IMG/VR virus record: IMGVR_UViG_3300045970_000027
Span: 1-64,000 of that record
Strand: one strand, 5' to 3'
Length of the DNA: 64,000 nucleotides
DNA from: a virus
Below are positions 16,731-24,293 of this stretch, piece after piece (within the stretch, counting starts at the first letter, position 1; every line of letters starts with the position of its first letter). The notes below the pieces were generated by a model. The model worked only from the letters and a program-made list of their open reading frames with translations. It did no database searches and was not told the origin of the DNA. Made by a program: the position numbers and the translations under genes.

Positions 16731-17049
16731 ACTGGACGATGAGGGCCTCAGGTACACGACCCTTCTCGTTGACCTCGATCCCGTTCCTCTTCGCCCACTC
16801 CCGCACGTCCTTGGTGTCAACCTTCACACGACGAGGGGAAGGCGCACTGAGCGCCTCAGGTCTCGGTGAGGTGTCGGCACCAAGGCGGCGGGCTTTGGGG
16901 ATGAACGACTCGATCAGGTCGATCAGGTCACCACCATGCTTCTCGCATAGGTCGGCCTCGTAGAACGCCGACTGCCAGCCCAGCCTCACGGGATCCCGGT
17001 TAGTGGGGGCCTCGCATACGTCACAGATTCTCATCAACCTAGTAGCCAT
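16711..17049 (-). CDS. Lsr2-like DNA-binding protein with zinc-ribbon N-terminus, antisense in lysogeny module
   Basis: 112 codons from ATG 17049. Residues about 8-40 contain CDVC and CEKHG, a Cys/His metal site. The C-terminal 36 residues (VREWAKRNGIEVNEKGRV) match the Lsr2 DNA-binding module, where an RGR/KGR tip enters AT-rich minor grooves. Lsr2 proteins silence foreign DNA, and a prophage Lsr2-like protein (CgpS) keeps its prophage silent. This is the only leftward gene among rightward neighbours, starts 15 bp from the excisionase-like gene and has no clear ribosome-binding site. It is a strong candidate regulator of lysogeny. The usual Lsr2 N-terminal oligomerisation domain is not seen. 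Confidence 0.75.
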   Translation of the reverse strand: MATRLMRICDVCEAPTNRDPVRLGWQSAFYEADLCEKHGGDLIDLIESFIPKARRLGADTSPRPEALSAPSPRRVKVDTKDVREWAKRNGIEVNEKGRVPEALIVQFTEATR

Positions 17050-17064
17050 AAAGGAGATCAAACC

Positions 17065-17274
17065 ATGTCCGACCTCATGGATACGACCGCAGTAGCAAAC
17101 TACGTCGGTCTGAAACGAGAGACCGTCCGCTGGTACCACAAGTTCGACAAGATGCCGCCAGCCGACAAGTACTTCGGCCGCTCCCCCGTCTGGGAGAAGA
17201 CGACCATCGACCAGTGGGTAATCGACCGCGACACCGTTCACACCGTGAACGACAACGAGGAGGAGGAGTCATGA
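17065..17274 (+). CDS. Excisionase-like helix-turn-helix protein
   Basis: 69 codons from ATG 17065 with AAAGGAGA upstream. The sequence TTAVANYVGLKRETVRWYHK is a MerR/Xis-type winged helix, followed by a wing and an acidic tail. Size and place beside the integration genes fit a recombination directionality factor. Codons for VHTVN are the palindrome 17237-17249. It could instead be a Cro-like regulator. Confidence 0.7.
   Translation: MSDLMDTTAVANYVGLKRETVRWYHKFDKMPPADKYFGRSPVWEKTTIDQWVIDRDTVHTVNDNEEEES
17237..17249. promoter_or_regulatory. 13-bp palindrome TTCACACCGTGAA
   Basis: In the 3' end of the excisionase-like gene, just upstream of GAGGAGGAG and the lipoprotein start codon. Confidence 0.8.
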
Positions 17275-17609
17275 AGAAGTTCGTAATCGCTGTAGCACTC
17301 GCCGCTGCCTCTCTGACGGCCTGCGCTGGAACACCGACTGCCACCGTGACAGTCACCGAGACGGCCGCGCCTGTTCCTGACGCCCCTGTCTACACCGAGG
17401 AGCCGTTCACTCTGGAGTACATGGAGCGGCTCTGGCAGTACTCCAACGACGACGACCGTACTGGGGTATGCGCCAGTTTCATCATGACGCCCGAAGATGC
17501 GTGGGCTGGCTTCGATACCAAGCAGCGCTCGATCCAGCCACCGCCCTACATCACCATCGACCAGTTCTACGACTTCTTCAATAGAAAGTGTGGTGTCAGC
17601 AATGAGTAA
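17271..17609 (+). CDS. Phage lipoprotein
   Basis: 112 codons from ATG 17271 (ATGA overlap, strong SD GAGGAGGAG). Residues 1-18 form a signal peptide ending in the lipobox LTAC, so Cys18 would be lipidated and the protein anchored outside the membrane. The mature part is Thr/Pro-rich, then acidic, with two further Cys. Lipoproteins in lysogeny modules of Gram-positive phages can block superinfection; the position fits but function is not shown. Confidence 0.75.
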   Translation: MKKFVIAVALAAASLTACAGTPTATVTVTETAAPVPDAPVYTEEPFTLEYMERLWQYSNDDDRTGVCASFIMTPEDAWAGFDTKQRSIQPPPYITIDQFYDFFNRKCGVSNE

Positions 17610-18015
17610 CCATGTTGGTCTCCCAGTCATCGAGGTCACCGATACCGTCATCCCGGTAGGTAAGCCGAAGGGGAAGGTCACCTCGCTCGTCAAGACCGTC
17701 CTCTACTCCAACGGGGATACCGTCTACCGGTGTTCCGAGTGCGAGCGGGAGTTCCCGAAGTACATCTCCGTCATCGGGCACCTCAAGGCCCACCGCGACC
17801 GTAAGAGGTTGCGGGAGACGAGCGAGGTCCGGAAGGCCATCGAGATCCTGCAGAAGGTGGCCGAGCAGCCGACTCCGTCCGAGATCGCGAAGGTCATGAG
17901 GGAGAACAACAGCCTCAAGACCCGCCTCCGGAAGGAGCAGGCGGCTCGTCGTCAGGCCGAGAAGGATCTCCGCTACCTGCGGTCGTTCCTCCGTCAGGCG
18001 GTGGAGGCGGCATGA
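17602..18015 (+). CDS. C2H2 zinc-finger protein with coiled coil
   Basis: 137 codons from ATG 17602, overlapping the lipoprotein gene by 8 nt. Residues about 48-68 read CSECEREFPKYISVIGHLKAH, an exact C-x2-C-x12-H-x3-H finger. A charged helix with heptad pattern follows (about 95-130) and would allow dimerisation. Classical single C2H2 fingers are rare in phages. A DNA-binding regulator in the lysogeny module is likely. Confidence 0.7.
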   Translation: MSNHVGLPVIEVTDTVIPVGKPKGKVTSLVKTVLYSNGDTVYRCSECEREFPKYISVIGHLKAHRDRKRLRETSEVRKAIEILQKVAEQPTPSEIAKVMRENNSLKTRLRKEQAARRQAEKDLRYLRSFLRQAVEAA

Positions 18016-18575
18016 GTGAGATGTTCGTAGACGGACGTGACGATGGTCCGTGGGTCAAGGCCAAGGACGCCGAGGCCGCTGTCGCAGCAGCCCGACTAGA
18101 GGGTCGCAAGATGGCGATAGAGGAGAACCTTCCGATCTGGGAAACCGATGTCGCAGCAGCCCGAGCGGAGGGGCCAAAGGTCGGATACCACTCGCAGCGA
18201 TGTCAGCACTGCGATCACATCAGAGCAGCACACGCGCTGACCGCGAGCGGGTGTCTCGGTCACGCCCTGCCCGGTAGGCCGGGAGCCGAGTGCCCGTGCA
18301 GCGAGTTTGAGGGAGACAGCAGAATGAGTAAGCATCTGCCCGAGTGCCCTTGCGATATCTCGCTGAGCCAGTTCTGCATCTGTGATCGTCTGCGTACAGC
18401 CGAGCAGCGGGGCTACAAGCGCGGCATGGACGTGAACTACGACGGCAACATCAAGGCCGCGTTCGCTGACGGTCTGGAGGCTGCGCTGGAAGTTATCAGC
18501 CCGTGGGCCGATCTTGGACCCGCTGGGGCGCAGGCGTATCTCGATGTCGCCAAGTTGTTGGAGGGGAAGCCATGA
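18012..18575 (+). CDS. Cys-rich protein of the HLPEC family, two-module
   Basis: 187 codons from ATG 18012 (ATGA overlap). The first 95 residues have CQHC and CPC motifs. From residue 105 a second module begins MSKHLPECPCD ... CICDRLRTAEQ; this repeats in the products at 18572, 20532 and 21092. An internal ATG at 18324 with GAGGGAG upstream suggests the second module may be a separate gene or a recent fusion. Function unknown. Confidence 0.6.
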   Translation: MSEMFVDGRDDGPWVKAKDAEAAVAAARLEGRKMAIEENLPIWETDVAAARAEGPKVGYHSQRCQHCDHIRAAHALTASGCLGHALPGRPGAECPCSEFEGDSRMSKHLPECPCDISLSQFCICDRLRTAEQRGYKRGMDVNYDGNIKAAFADGLEAALEVISPWADLGPAGAQAYLDVAKLLEGKP

Positions 18576-18781
18576 GCGACCATCTGCCCGAGTGCAGTAG
18601 GCACGGGCTTGCCGAGGACTATCTGCGCGGAAACCAGTGCATCTGTGCCCGACTACGTTGGGCCGAACAACGCACGTTGAAGGCTGCTCGGGAAGCCGTC
18701 GCCGTCGCACTCGCATCTGGCTACCCCGACCCCGAGGCCATGCGCCAAGCCCTTGCCGCTATCGACGCGGTCGTCCCGTAG
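18572..18781 (+). CDS. Small Cys-rich HLPEC-family protein
   Basis: 69 codons from ATG 18572 (ATGA overlap). Contains HLPEC near the start, CICARLRWAEQ in the middle and ALAAIDAVV at the end, the fullest form of this local family. Spacing of Cys and His suggests a zinc finger. Confidence 0.6.
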   Translation: MSDHLPECSRHGLAEDYLRGNQCICARLRWAEQRTLKAAREAVAVALASGYPDPEAMRQALAAIDAVVP

Positions 18782-18792
18782 CCCCGGTGGCA

Positions 18793-18841
18793 GGTCGCGG
18801 CAATGGTCTGGTGGTTCGCCATCTGACTATTGCCGCCGACC
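18793..18841 (+). terminator. Imperfect hairpin after the HLPEC gene
   Basis: GGTCGCGGCAAT pairs with ATTGCCGCCGACC with one bulge. It may end transcription before attP or be part of the attachment region. Confidence 0.45.
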
Positions 18842-18872
18842 TGTGGAGAACCTACCATCAGGGTGCCACCTT

Positions 18873-18914
18873 GGTGGTGAGGCGTTGGGCATGCGGAAGC
18901 GAGAGGTGGTGAGG
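18873..18914. repeat. Two direct copies of GGTGGTGAGG near attP
   Basis: Copies at 18873-18882 and 18905-18914 are 32 bp apart, about three helical turns, just beside the attP core. They could be integrase arm-type sites. Confidence 0.4.
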
Positions 18915-18923
18915 GGATGAACC

Positions 18924-18983
<60 letters not shown>

Positions 18984-19100
18984 CAACCAACCCATACCCA
19001 ATGGCGTTCCACCCGGTCGGAGGCACCTTCCGGTGTCTACGGCTGGACAACGAGTCTCGCCACCATGGTGACGAACCCACGATAATAGGAGTGAAGTCAC

Positions 19101-20234
19101 ATGGTCTACACAGCAGCACGTAACGGTCGCTACACCGCGTACTACCTCGACGCCCTAGGTCGTCGTCGGTCTGCCGGTACGTTCGACACGGAGGGTGAGG
19201 CCCTCATCAGGGCAGCCGATGCCGAACGCAACCCCGGCACTCCTACCCACGGTGTGGCCAGCCAGAGGTACGCCGACTACATCGAGGCGTGGTTCCTGAC
19301 CGACTCCGTCCTCCCGGTCACGATGAACGGGTATGAGACCCACCTGAGGAAGCACGTCCTCCCCCTCATCGGGCACATGCCGGTCGGGGCGATCACCATT
19401 CACACTGTGAAAGGGGCTCTGGCTGACATCCGTAGTAAGGGGGCCAGTTCTCATACGGTGGCTCAATGCAAGGCGGCCATCGGCTCGTCATTCAAGCCTC
19501 TCGTCCCTACCGTCGTACTGGCCAACCCGACCCACGGCATCAAGATCCCGATCCCGCCGTCGAAGCCGTTCGACCTCGTTGACGAGGAGACGTTCGGTGC
19601 CATCCTCGCCAACCTCCCTACTCAGGGTTCCCGCCTCTTCGCCCTCTTCCTCGTCGCTACCGGCACACGGTTCGGGGAGGCGTCCGAGGTCCGCGTCCGC
19701 GACTTCAACTTCCGGACGAACGAGGTGGCCATCGTCCGTCGTGCGTCACAGGTCGGCTCTCGTCGGAACCGGGGCTCCCGCTACGCGGTGGTCGAGGGGA
19801 CGAAGGGTGGCATCTCCCGTGGCCGCTACCTCCCCGTCCCAGCCGAGGTCGCCACCATGATCGAGGACTGGGTCCGAGGTCTATCTGCCGACTCCCTCGT
19901 CTTCCCGAAGGACCGTGTCCTGTCGAACGCCCGTGCGAGGCGGTCTGCCACAAACGTGACCGGCCACCTCCCGAACGATAGGTGGAGGAAGGTCTGGAGG
20001 AAGGCCATCGAGGCTGCCGGTCTCGACTGGTACCCGAGGACGCACGACCTACGGCATGCCTACGCGACCAATCTGGTTGCGGAAGGTGTGAGCCTCCCCG
20101 AGACGAAGGACCTACTTGGCCACGCCAACATCATCACGACCATGAAGTACCAGCACGCAGTCGACCGCCAACGGAGCAAGGCCAGCAAGGCCGTCTCCGA
20201 CTTCATCCGAAAGGCAAACCATGGCACCCCGTAA
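19101..20234 (+). CDS. int: Tyrosine integrase
   Basis: 377 codons from ATG 19101 with AGGAGTG upstream. The N-terminal part resembles an arm-binding domain, a SAM-like core-binding domain follows, and the catalytic domain has Arg in TGTRFGE (about 190), HDLRHAY (about 315), LLGHAN (about 341) and the nucleophile in MKYQHA (about 351), i.e. the R-H-R-H-Y set. Length is normal for actinophage integrases. attP lies just upstream. A palindrome occurs inside the gene at 19399-19411. Confidence 0.95.
   Translation: MVYTAARNGRYTAYYLDALGRRRSAGTFDTEGEALIRAADAERNPGTPTHGVASQRYADYIEAWFLTDSVLPVTMNGYETHLRKHVLPLIGHMPVGAITIHTVKGALADIRSKGASSHTVAQCKAAIGSSFKPLVPTVVLANPTHGIKIPIPPSKPFDLVDEETFGAILANLPTQGSRLFALFLVATGTRFGEASEVRVRDFNFRTNEVAIVRRASQVGSRRNRGSRYAVVEGTKGGISRGRYLPVPAEVATMIEDWVRGLSADSLVFPKDRVLSNARARRSATNVTGHLPNDRWRKVWRKAIEAAGLDWYPRTHDLRHAYATNLVAEGVSLPETKDLLGHANIITTMKYQHAVDRQRSKASKAVSDFIRKANHGTP
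19399..19411. promoter_or_regulatory. 13-bp palindrome TTCACACTGTGAA inside int
   Basis: Encodes IHTVK in the core-binding part of the integrase; intragenic site. Confidence 0.75.
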
Positions 20235-20535
20235 GCAGAAGGTCGAGCACCGCTTCGTCATCATCAAGGAGAACCTGCCGGGGTCGGCATACCTCCTACT
20301 TCACAACCTCAGCGTCCCACTGGTGAGAGACGTCAGTGGGGTACTTCGGCTAGACCTAGACGAGTTGGACAAGTCGTTCCAGATGTCGGCGTGGACTAGT
20401 CTGGCTAACGCCAAGCGGTATGCGGCACAGCAGGTCAACCGGAAGTCCCTCCGCTGGGAGGAGACAGACGACGTCGTACACGCCCCAGACGCCGAGGTCT
20501 GGAAGGTCACGTTCATCGAGAAGGTGGAGTCATGA
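20221..20535 (+). CDS. Hypothetical protein after int
   Basis: 104 codons from ATG 20221, overlapping int by 14 nt, so probably co-expressed. Mixed alpha/beta, no motif. SLANAK at 20398 carries the AGTCTGGCTAA element. Confidence 0.55.
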   Translation: MAPRKQKVEHRFVIIKENLPGSAYLLLHNLSVPLVRDVSGVLRLDLDELDKSFQMSAWTSLANAKRYAAQQVNRKSLRWEETDDVVHAPDAEVWKVTFIEKVES

Positions 20536-20861
20536 CCTACACGGCTGATTCACCGCTCATCCCCGAGCATCTGCCCGACTGCCTGATGACGACACCGGGC
20601 GAGCATGGGGACTTCTACGCCGAGTGCATCTGCGACCGTCTGCGTGCAGCCGAGCAACAGGCAACTGCGAAGGCGCATGAGTTCTGCTTCCAGAAGGACA
20701 ACCATGAAGCCTTTGACGCTGGCGTGAAGGCGGAACGGGACCGCATCCGTAAGGGCGTGGACGAGTTGCAAACACCGTTGTGGTTTGAGTCGGTTATGGC
20801 CGTGATCGACGGTCCACATTGGGCGCCAACACCGAAAGTGAGAGGGAGCAGGGATGACTGA
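20532..20861 (+). CDS. HLPDC/CICDRLR-family protein with duplicated tail
   Basis: 109 codons from ATG 20532 (ATGA overlap). N-terminal HLPDC and CICDRLRAAEQ place it in the local Cys-rich family. The last residues WAPTPKVRGSRDD are identical in the next gene because of a 46-bp direct repeat. Confidence 0.6.
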   Translation: MTYTADSPLIPEHLPDCLMTTPGEHGDFYAECICDRLRAAEQQATAKAHEFCFQKDNHEAFDAGVKAERDRIRKGVDELQTPLWFESVMAVIDGPHWAPTPKVRGSRDD

Positions 20862-21102
20862 GCACGGAGCAGAAGAGGACATCACCGTTGAGGAACTGGT
20901 CGCTGGGGTGATCGGTGAGACAGCCGGATATGTGTCGCTGTGCTGGGACCCGAAGCCGACTGGCGTGTTCGACAGCACCTTGGCGAGTGCCGCCGTGGAC
21001 AAGGCCGTTCAGCGCATCCTGTCGCTGCTGGCAGAGGCCGAAGCACGGCCTTCCGTTTGGGCGCCAACACCGAAAGTGAGAGGGAGCAGGGATGACTGAG
21101 CA
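20819..21102 (+). repeat. 46-bp perfect direct repeat (20819-20864 and 21057-21102)
   Basis: Both copies run from TTGGGCGCCAACACC to GATGACTGAGCA without a mismatch and cover a gene end, the SD (GAGAGGGAGCAGG) and the next start. They point to recent tandem duplication. Confidence 0.9.
20854..21099 (+). CDS. Small acidic protein with duplicated tail
   Basis: 81 codons from ATG 20854 (8-nt overlap). It lacks the HLPEC motif of its neighbours but ends in the same WAPTPKVRGSRDD. Probably a member of the duplicated array. Function unknown. Confidence 0.55.
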   Translation: MTEHGAEEDITVEELVAGVIGETAGYVSLCWDPKPTGVFDSTLASAAVDKAVQRILSLLAEAEARPSVWAPTPKVRGSRDD

Positions 21103-21376
21103 TCTGCCAGAGTGCCCATACTCTGCGCCTTGCCCCGCTGAGTGGCGCAACGCTCAGACGATCAAGGCCGAAGGGTTGCCCGTCCCGCATCGGATCGTTT
21201 CGGGATCGTCCGGTCGGTGCGTGGAGTGTGACGCGGGCGACTGCATCTGCTACGAGACTCGTCAGGCGTTCGCTGCTGGCGTGCAGGCTGCCCATGACGC
21301 GGTGGACAACGCACTCCGACCGGGGGCAGTAGGACGACTGACAGCCCTTGCCGCTATCGACGCACTCAAGCAGTGA
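21092..21376 (+). CDS. HLPEC-family protein, last gene of rightward block
   Basis: 94 codons from ATG 21092. Has HLPECPYSAPC, a CVECDAGDCIC cluster and the tail ALAAIDALK. It ends seven bases before a strong bidirectional terminator. Confidence 0.6.
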   Translation: MTEHLPECPYSAPCPAEWRNAQTIKAEGLPVPHRIVSGSSGRCVECDAGDCICYETRQAFAAGVQAAHDAVDNALRPGAVGRLTALAAIDALKQ

Positions 21377-21382
21377 GACAGC

Positions 21383-21422
21383 AAAGCCCCCCAGCCCTGA
21401 GCAATCGGGACTGGGGGGCTTT
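21383..21422. terminator. Strong bidirectional terminator
   Basis: AAAGCCCCCCAG and CTGGGGGGCTTT pair perfectly over 12 bp with a 16-nt loop, with A/T runs at both ends. It separates the converging rightward and leftward blocks. Confidence 0.9.
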
Positions 21423-21429
21423 CCTGTTT

Positions 21430-23367
21430 CTACTCCTTGATCAGGTCTACGACCTCACACCCATCAGCGCTGCAGGCCAGCGTCTGGTTCCCGACCGTCC
21501 CGTCCACCGTCTCGTAGAACCCGAGGTCTGCCCAACGGATCTCCTTCGGGAAGGCGGTCTTCGCCTTCGCGTACTGCTCGATGTCGATGGGCTGGTATGG
21601 AGCCTGAGCGTACGTATGGTCGCTGAACGGGAGGAACGAGATGCCGGTCACCTTGTCGAAGTTGCGGTAGACCCACGATGCAACGTCCAGCCACTCGTCA
21701 TCCCTGACGTTGACCGTCACGCTGACCGAGTGGTCGGCCCAGAACTCACGGTAGACCAGCCAGAGTGCCAGATGGTCGAGCGCGGAGACCTCGTCTCTCG
21801 TCACTGCTCCCTTCGGTGCTGCAACTGGGAATGAGAAGACCATCGTGTCGTCAGGCTTCATGACGTCAGGCTCGCAGGGGACTCCCGACTCCTTCATCAA
21901 CTGGGTGATCGGGTCGGTAGTCGATCCGCGAACCGTGCGGGTGTAGTACTCGCTATGCCACGGGTGGATACCCGAGGATACCCCCGTCAACTGGCTGACC
22001 GTCCCGCTCGGCTTGACCGTCGTCACTGCGACTGACGGGTTGATGCCGACCTTGACCGACTCCTTCTGGTTCACCTTCTGGGCCAACTTGCGGAGTTCGG
22101 TCAGGCGATGTGGTAGCCGGACGTCGTTCGGGTTGTTCATCATCTTGTTCCCGTAGATCCCGGTCAGGCTCACACCGAGGAGACGCTCCTCCTCCGCATT
22201 CTCCTTCCAGTCGTCACGGATGCCGTGGAAGTCAGTCAGAGTAGACTGCCACGTTCCCAGAATGGCGGCGATCCTCACCTTCCGTCTCAGGTCGGAGAGA
22301 CTGTCCTCACCCCGTATAACGACTTCCGTTAGATTGCAGACCCCCATATCGCGGAGGGTGATCTCAGCGCACGGGTTCGTACCCTCGATCTTGGATCCGT
22401 CGCGTCCGATCTTGTCTGCTGCCGCCCGCGCGCCAGCCAGATTGAAGATGCCGCGCTCCCCCGACTGCGACTCGATGAGGTTGCGCCACTCGCGCAGGAA
22501 CTGCGGCATGCTCGGCCGCTCGACGTACGTAGCCGAGTTGTTAGCCAGAGCGCGCTCGCCGTGGTTCTCCCACCAGTTTCCTGACTTAGCCTTCGCCATC
22601 TCAAAGTCGTTGAGGTCGGAGAGGCTGATCAAGGCAGACCGACGCACGCCACCCGAGACGACGATGTCGCCGACCTTGCACATCAGGTCGTGGCACTCGA
22701 TGGGAGAGAGTCGGCGACCCTTCGCCTTCTTGAACGTATCCACCGTGAACCGGAACAGTTGGTCGAGAGGACCGGGGCCAGAGGCTCGGCCTCCGAACGT
22801 CTTGAGGCGTGCCCCCTTCGGACGGATGAGGCCGAGATCCCATGTCATCTCATTGCCTTGGTATAGGTTCGCCAGCAAGGCAGCGTAAGCGGACGCCCAT
22901 CCCTCCTTGCTGTCATCCACGATGATGCAGCCACCGGGTGCCCAGTTCTCAGGGATGATCGGCAACTGCTCGGTGTGACGGCGAGCGACGGAGAAGCCGA
23001 CTCCGGTCCCGTGGGTCAGGATGAGGAGGGCCTCGCTGAACGCGTGCAGGTCGTTGACGGCGATGAAGGAGCAGTTGTACGCCGCGATGTGGTTGCGGGT
23101 GAGCGCGGGACCGGCCGTCATCAGGGCGCGCATGCTGGGCATGACTTCCAGATTCAGGATCGCGTCCTCGACCTCACAGAAGACCGAGTCGTTCGCGTCG
23201 TACCCGTAGTTCTCGACCAGATGCCACCGCATGAAGTCGATGTAGCGGGCGACCGTCTCCGACCACGTCTCGCGGCGGTTGAGGTCTTCACGCCAGCGGG
23301 CGTAGCGACTGAGCGCAATGAAGTTGGAGTACGGGTTGGACAGGGAGCCAGAAGGGTCAAGTGTCAT
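21430..23367 (-). CDS. nrdJ: Adenosylcobalamin-dependent (class II) ribonucleotide reductase
   Basis: 645 codons from ATG 23367 with GAGGTAAGG upstream. The ten-stranded-barrel family is shown by EGTNPCAEITL with the DMGVCNLTE follow-up, and by PSGTVSQLTG. The C-terminal CSADGC (about residues 632-637) is the redox Cys pair that reduces the active site. No class I Tyr/metal subunit or class III glycyl motif is present, so the monomeric B12-dependent type is indicated. It converts ribonucleoside triphosphates to deoxy forms for phage DNA synthesis. No cobalamin riboswitch is visible upstream. Confidence 0.9.
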   Translation of the reverse strand: MTLDPSGSLSNPYSNFIALSRYARWREDLNRRETWSETVARYIDFMRWHLVENYGYDANDSVFCEVEDAILNLEVMPSMRALMTAGPALTRNHIAAYNCSFIAVNDLHAFSEALLILTHGTGVGFSVARRHTEQLPIIPENWAPGGCIIVDDSKEGWASAYAALLANLYQGNEMTWDLGLIRPKGARLKTFGGRASGPGPLDQLFRFTVDTFKKAKGRRLSPIECHDLMCKVGDIVVSGGVRRSALISLSDLNDFEMAKAKSGNWWENHGERALANNSATYVERPSMPQFLREWRNLIESQSGERGIFNLAGARAAADKIGRDGSKIEGTNPCAEITLRDMGVCNLTEVVIRGEDSLSDLRRKVRIAAILGTWQSTLTDFHGIRDDWKENAEEERLLGVSLTGIYGNKMMNNPNDVRLPHRLTELRKLAQKVNQKESVKVGINPSVAVTTVKPSGTVSQLTGVSSGIHPWHSEYYTRTVRGSTTDPITQLMKESGVPCEPDVMKPDDTMVFSFPVAAPKGAVTRDEVSALDHLALWLVYREFWADHSVSVTVNVRDDEWLDVASWVYRNFDKVTGISFLPFSDHTYAQAPYQPIDIEQYAKAKTAFPKEIRWADLGFYETVDGTVGNQTLACSADGCEVVDLIKE

Positions 23368-23398
23368 AGGAGCCTTACCTCGGAGTTACGGAAGGGGA

Positions 23399-23578
23399 TC
23401 AGGCAGAGCGGAGAGAGTCCGCAAACTGCTGCAGTGCGGCGGCGCTATACGTATCGCCTACGGTGGTCAGGATCGCTGCGTCACCCTCAAGCCTCTTGAT
23501 GATCCGGTCGCGCTCGGAACGTCGTACTGACGACTCATCGGTCTCAATATCGTTACCGCAGTTCCAGCACCGGATCAC
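23399..23578 (-). CDS. Small CxxC protein
   Basis: 59 codons from GTG 23578, which overlaps the stop of the upstream gene (GTGA). Begins IRCWNCGND, a single zinc knuckle half, then a charged helix. Function unknown; it is transcribed with the RNR. Confidence 0.55.
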   Translation of the reverse strand: MIRCWNCGNDIETDESSVRRSERDRIIKRLEGDAAILTTVGDTYSAAALQQFADSLRSA

Positions 23579-23691
23579 AGTAAGGCCCAATCGTCGCAGG
23601 TATCACACCACCACTCGCCGGTCTCGGCATCGAAGTCCCACGTCCGCTCCCCGCAGAGTCTGCAGGTCTTGAACGATCCGTAGTTCTTCAT
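23575..23691 (-). CDS. Tiny zinc-ribbon protein (38 aa)
   Basis: ATG 23691 to 23575; CRLC and CDTC pairs around an aromatic-rich loop make a complete zinc ribbon. Coupled to both neighbours by 4-nt overlaps, which supports translation. Confidence 0.55.
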   Translation of the reverse strand: MKNYGSFKTCRLCGERTWDFDAETGEWWCDTCDDWALL

Positions 23692-24293
23692 GATGTCTCT
23701 TCCGGAGCCCTTACAGTAGACGGATTGGGGCGTGGAGTAAAGCCGGACAGGGAAGAAGTCTTCTCCAAGTAGTTGGCAAGTGCTCGGAGAGTGGCTGGAT
23801 CGTCCTTGGCACACCCGAGTGCTACGTTGCAGGACCGGCACAACAGCCCCCGTACGCACTTGCCGCACGACTTCTGGCCGGGGCAGCAGGCGTGGTCGTG
23901 GTCGATGTGGCACGAATCGTTGATCGGTGTGTGACAGGTGGCGCACTGGTGGTTCTGGTCAGCCAGCATCTGGTCGAAGTCCTCTCTCGACAGGTGGTAC
24001 TTGCTGAATCGGAGGGCCTCCCCGTACGACCGGTACTTGGCCTTGGAGTACTTCCGTGTCGATGTGAAGTGGGTGCCCCCGCTGTTGAGTGCCTTGCGGC
24101 TGTCTGGGTGGAAGCCTCGACCGTACTTGGCGACGTGCTCTCTGACAGCATCGTTGCGTTCACGGTGTGAACACTTCTTGCAGACTTCCTTCGACCAGAG
24201 GTCGTCAAACTTGGACTCCAACAGGGCCAGTCCGCAGGACTGACACGTTCGACGCGCCAGAGTCACTATGAACAACTCCACACCGTCGCTCAC
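23688..24293 (-). CDS. Endonuclease VII-like HNH nuclease
   Basis: 201 codons from GTG 24293 (overlaps upstream stop). N-terminal Cys pairs (CQSC, CKKC) form a zinc ribbon. The C-terminal half has CATCHT, CHIDHDHACC and CRSCNVALG, the His-Me finger with zinc-binding cysteines of recombination endonuclease VII. The T4 enzyme resolves branched DNA before packaging. A palindrome at 24159-24171 is inside the gene, encoding SHRER. Confidence 0.8.
   Translation of the reverse strand: MSDGVELFIVTLARRTCQSCGLALLESKFDDLWSKEVCKKCSHRERNDAVREHVAKYGRGFHPDSRKALNSGGTHFTSTRKYSKAKYRSYGEALRFSKYHLSREDFDQMLADQNHQCATCHTPINDSCHIDHDHACCPGQKSCGKCVRGLLCRSCNVALGCAKDDPATLRALANYLEKTSSLSGFTPRPNPSTVRAPEETS
24159..24171. 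promoter_or_regulatory. 13-bp palindrome TTCACGGTGTGAA, intragenic
   Basis: Inside the endonuclease VII-like gene. Confidence 0.7.

Noticed and set aside
21430-23398. Cobalamin riboswitch before the B12-dependent reductase
   Set aside because: The gap upstream is only about 20 bp and no conserved B12 box was seen.
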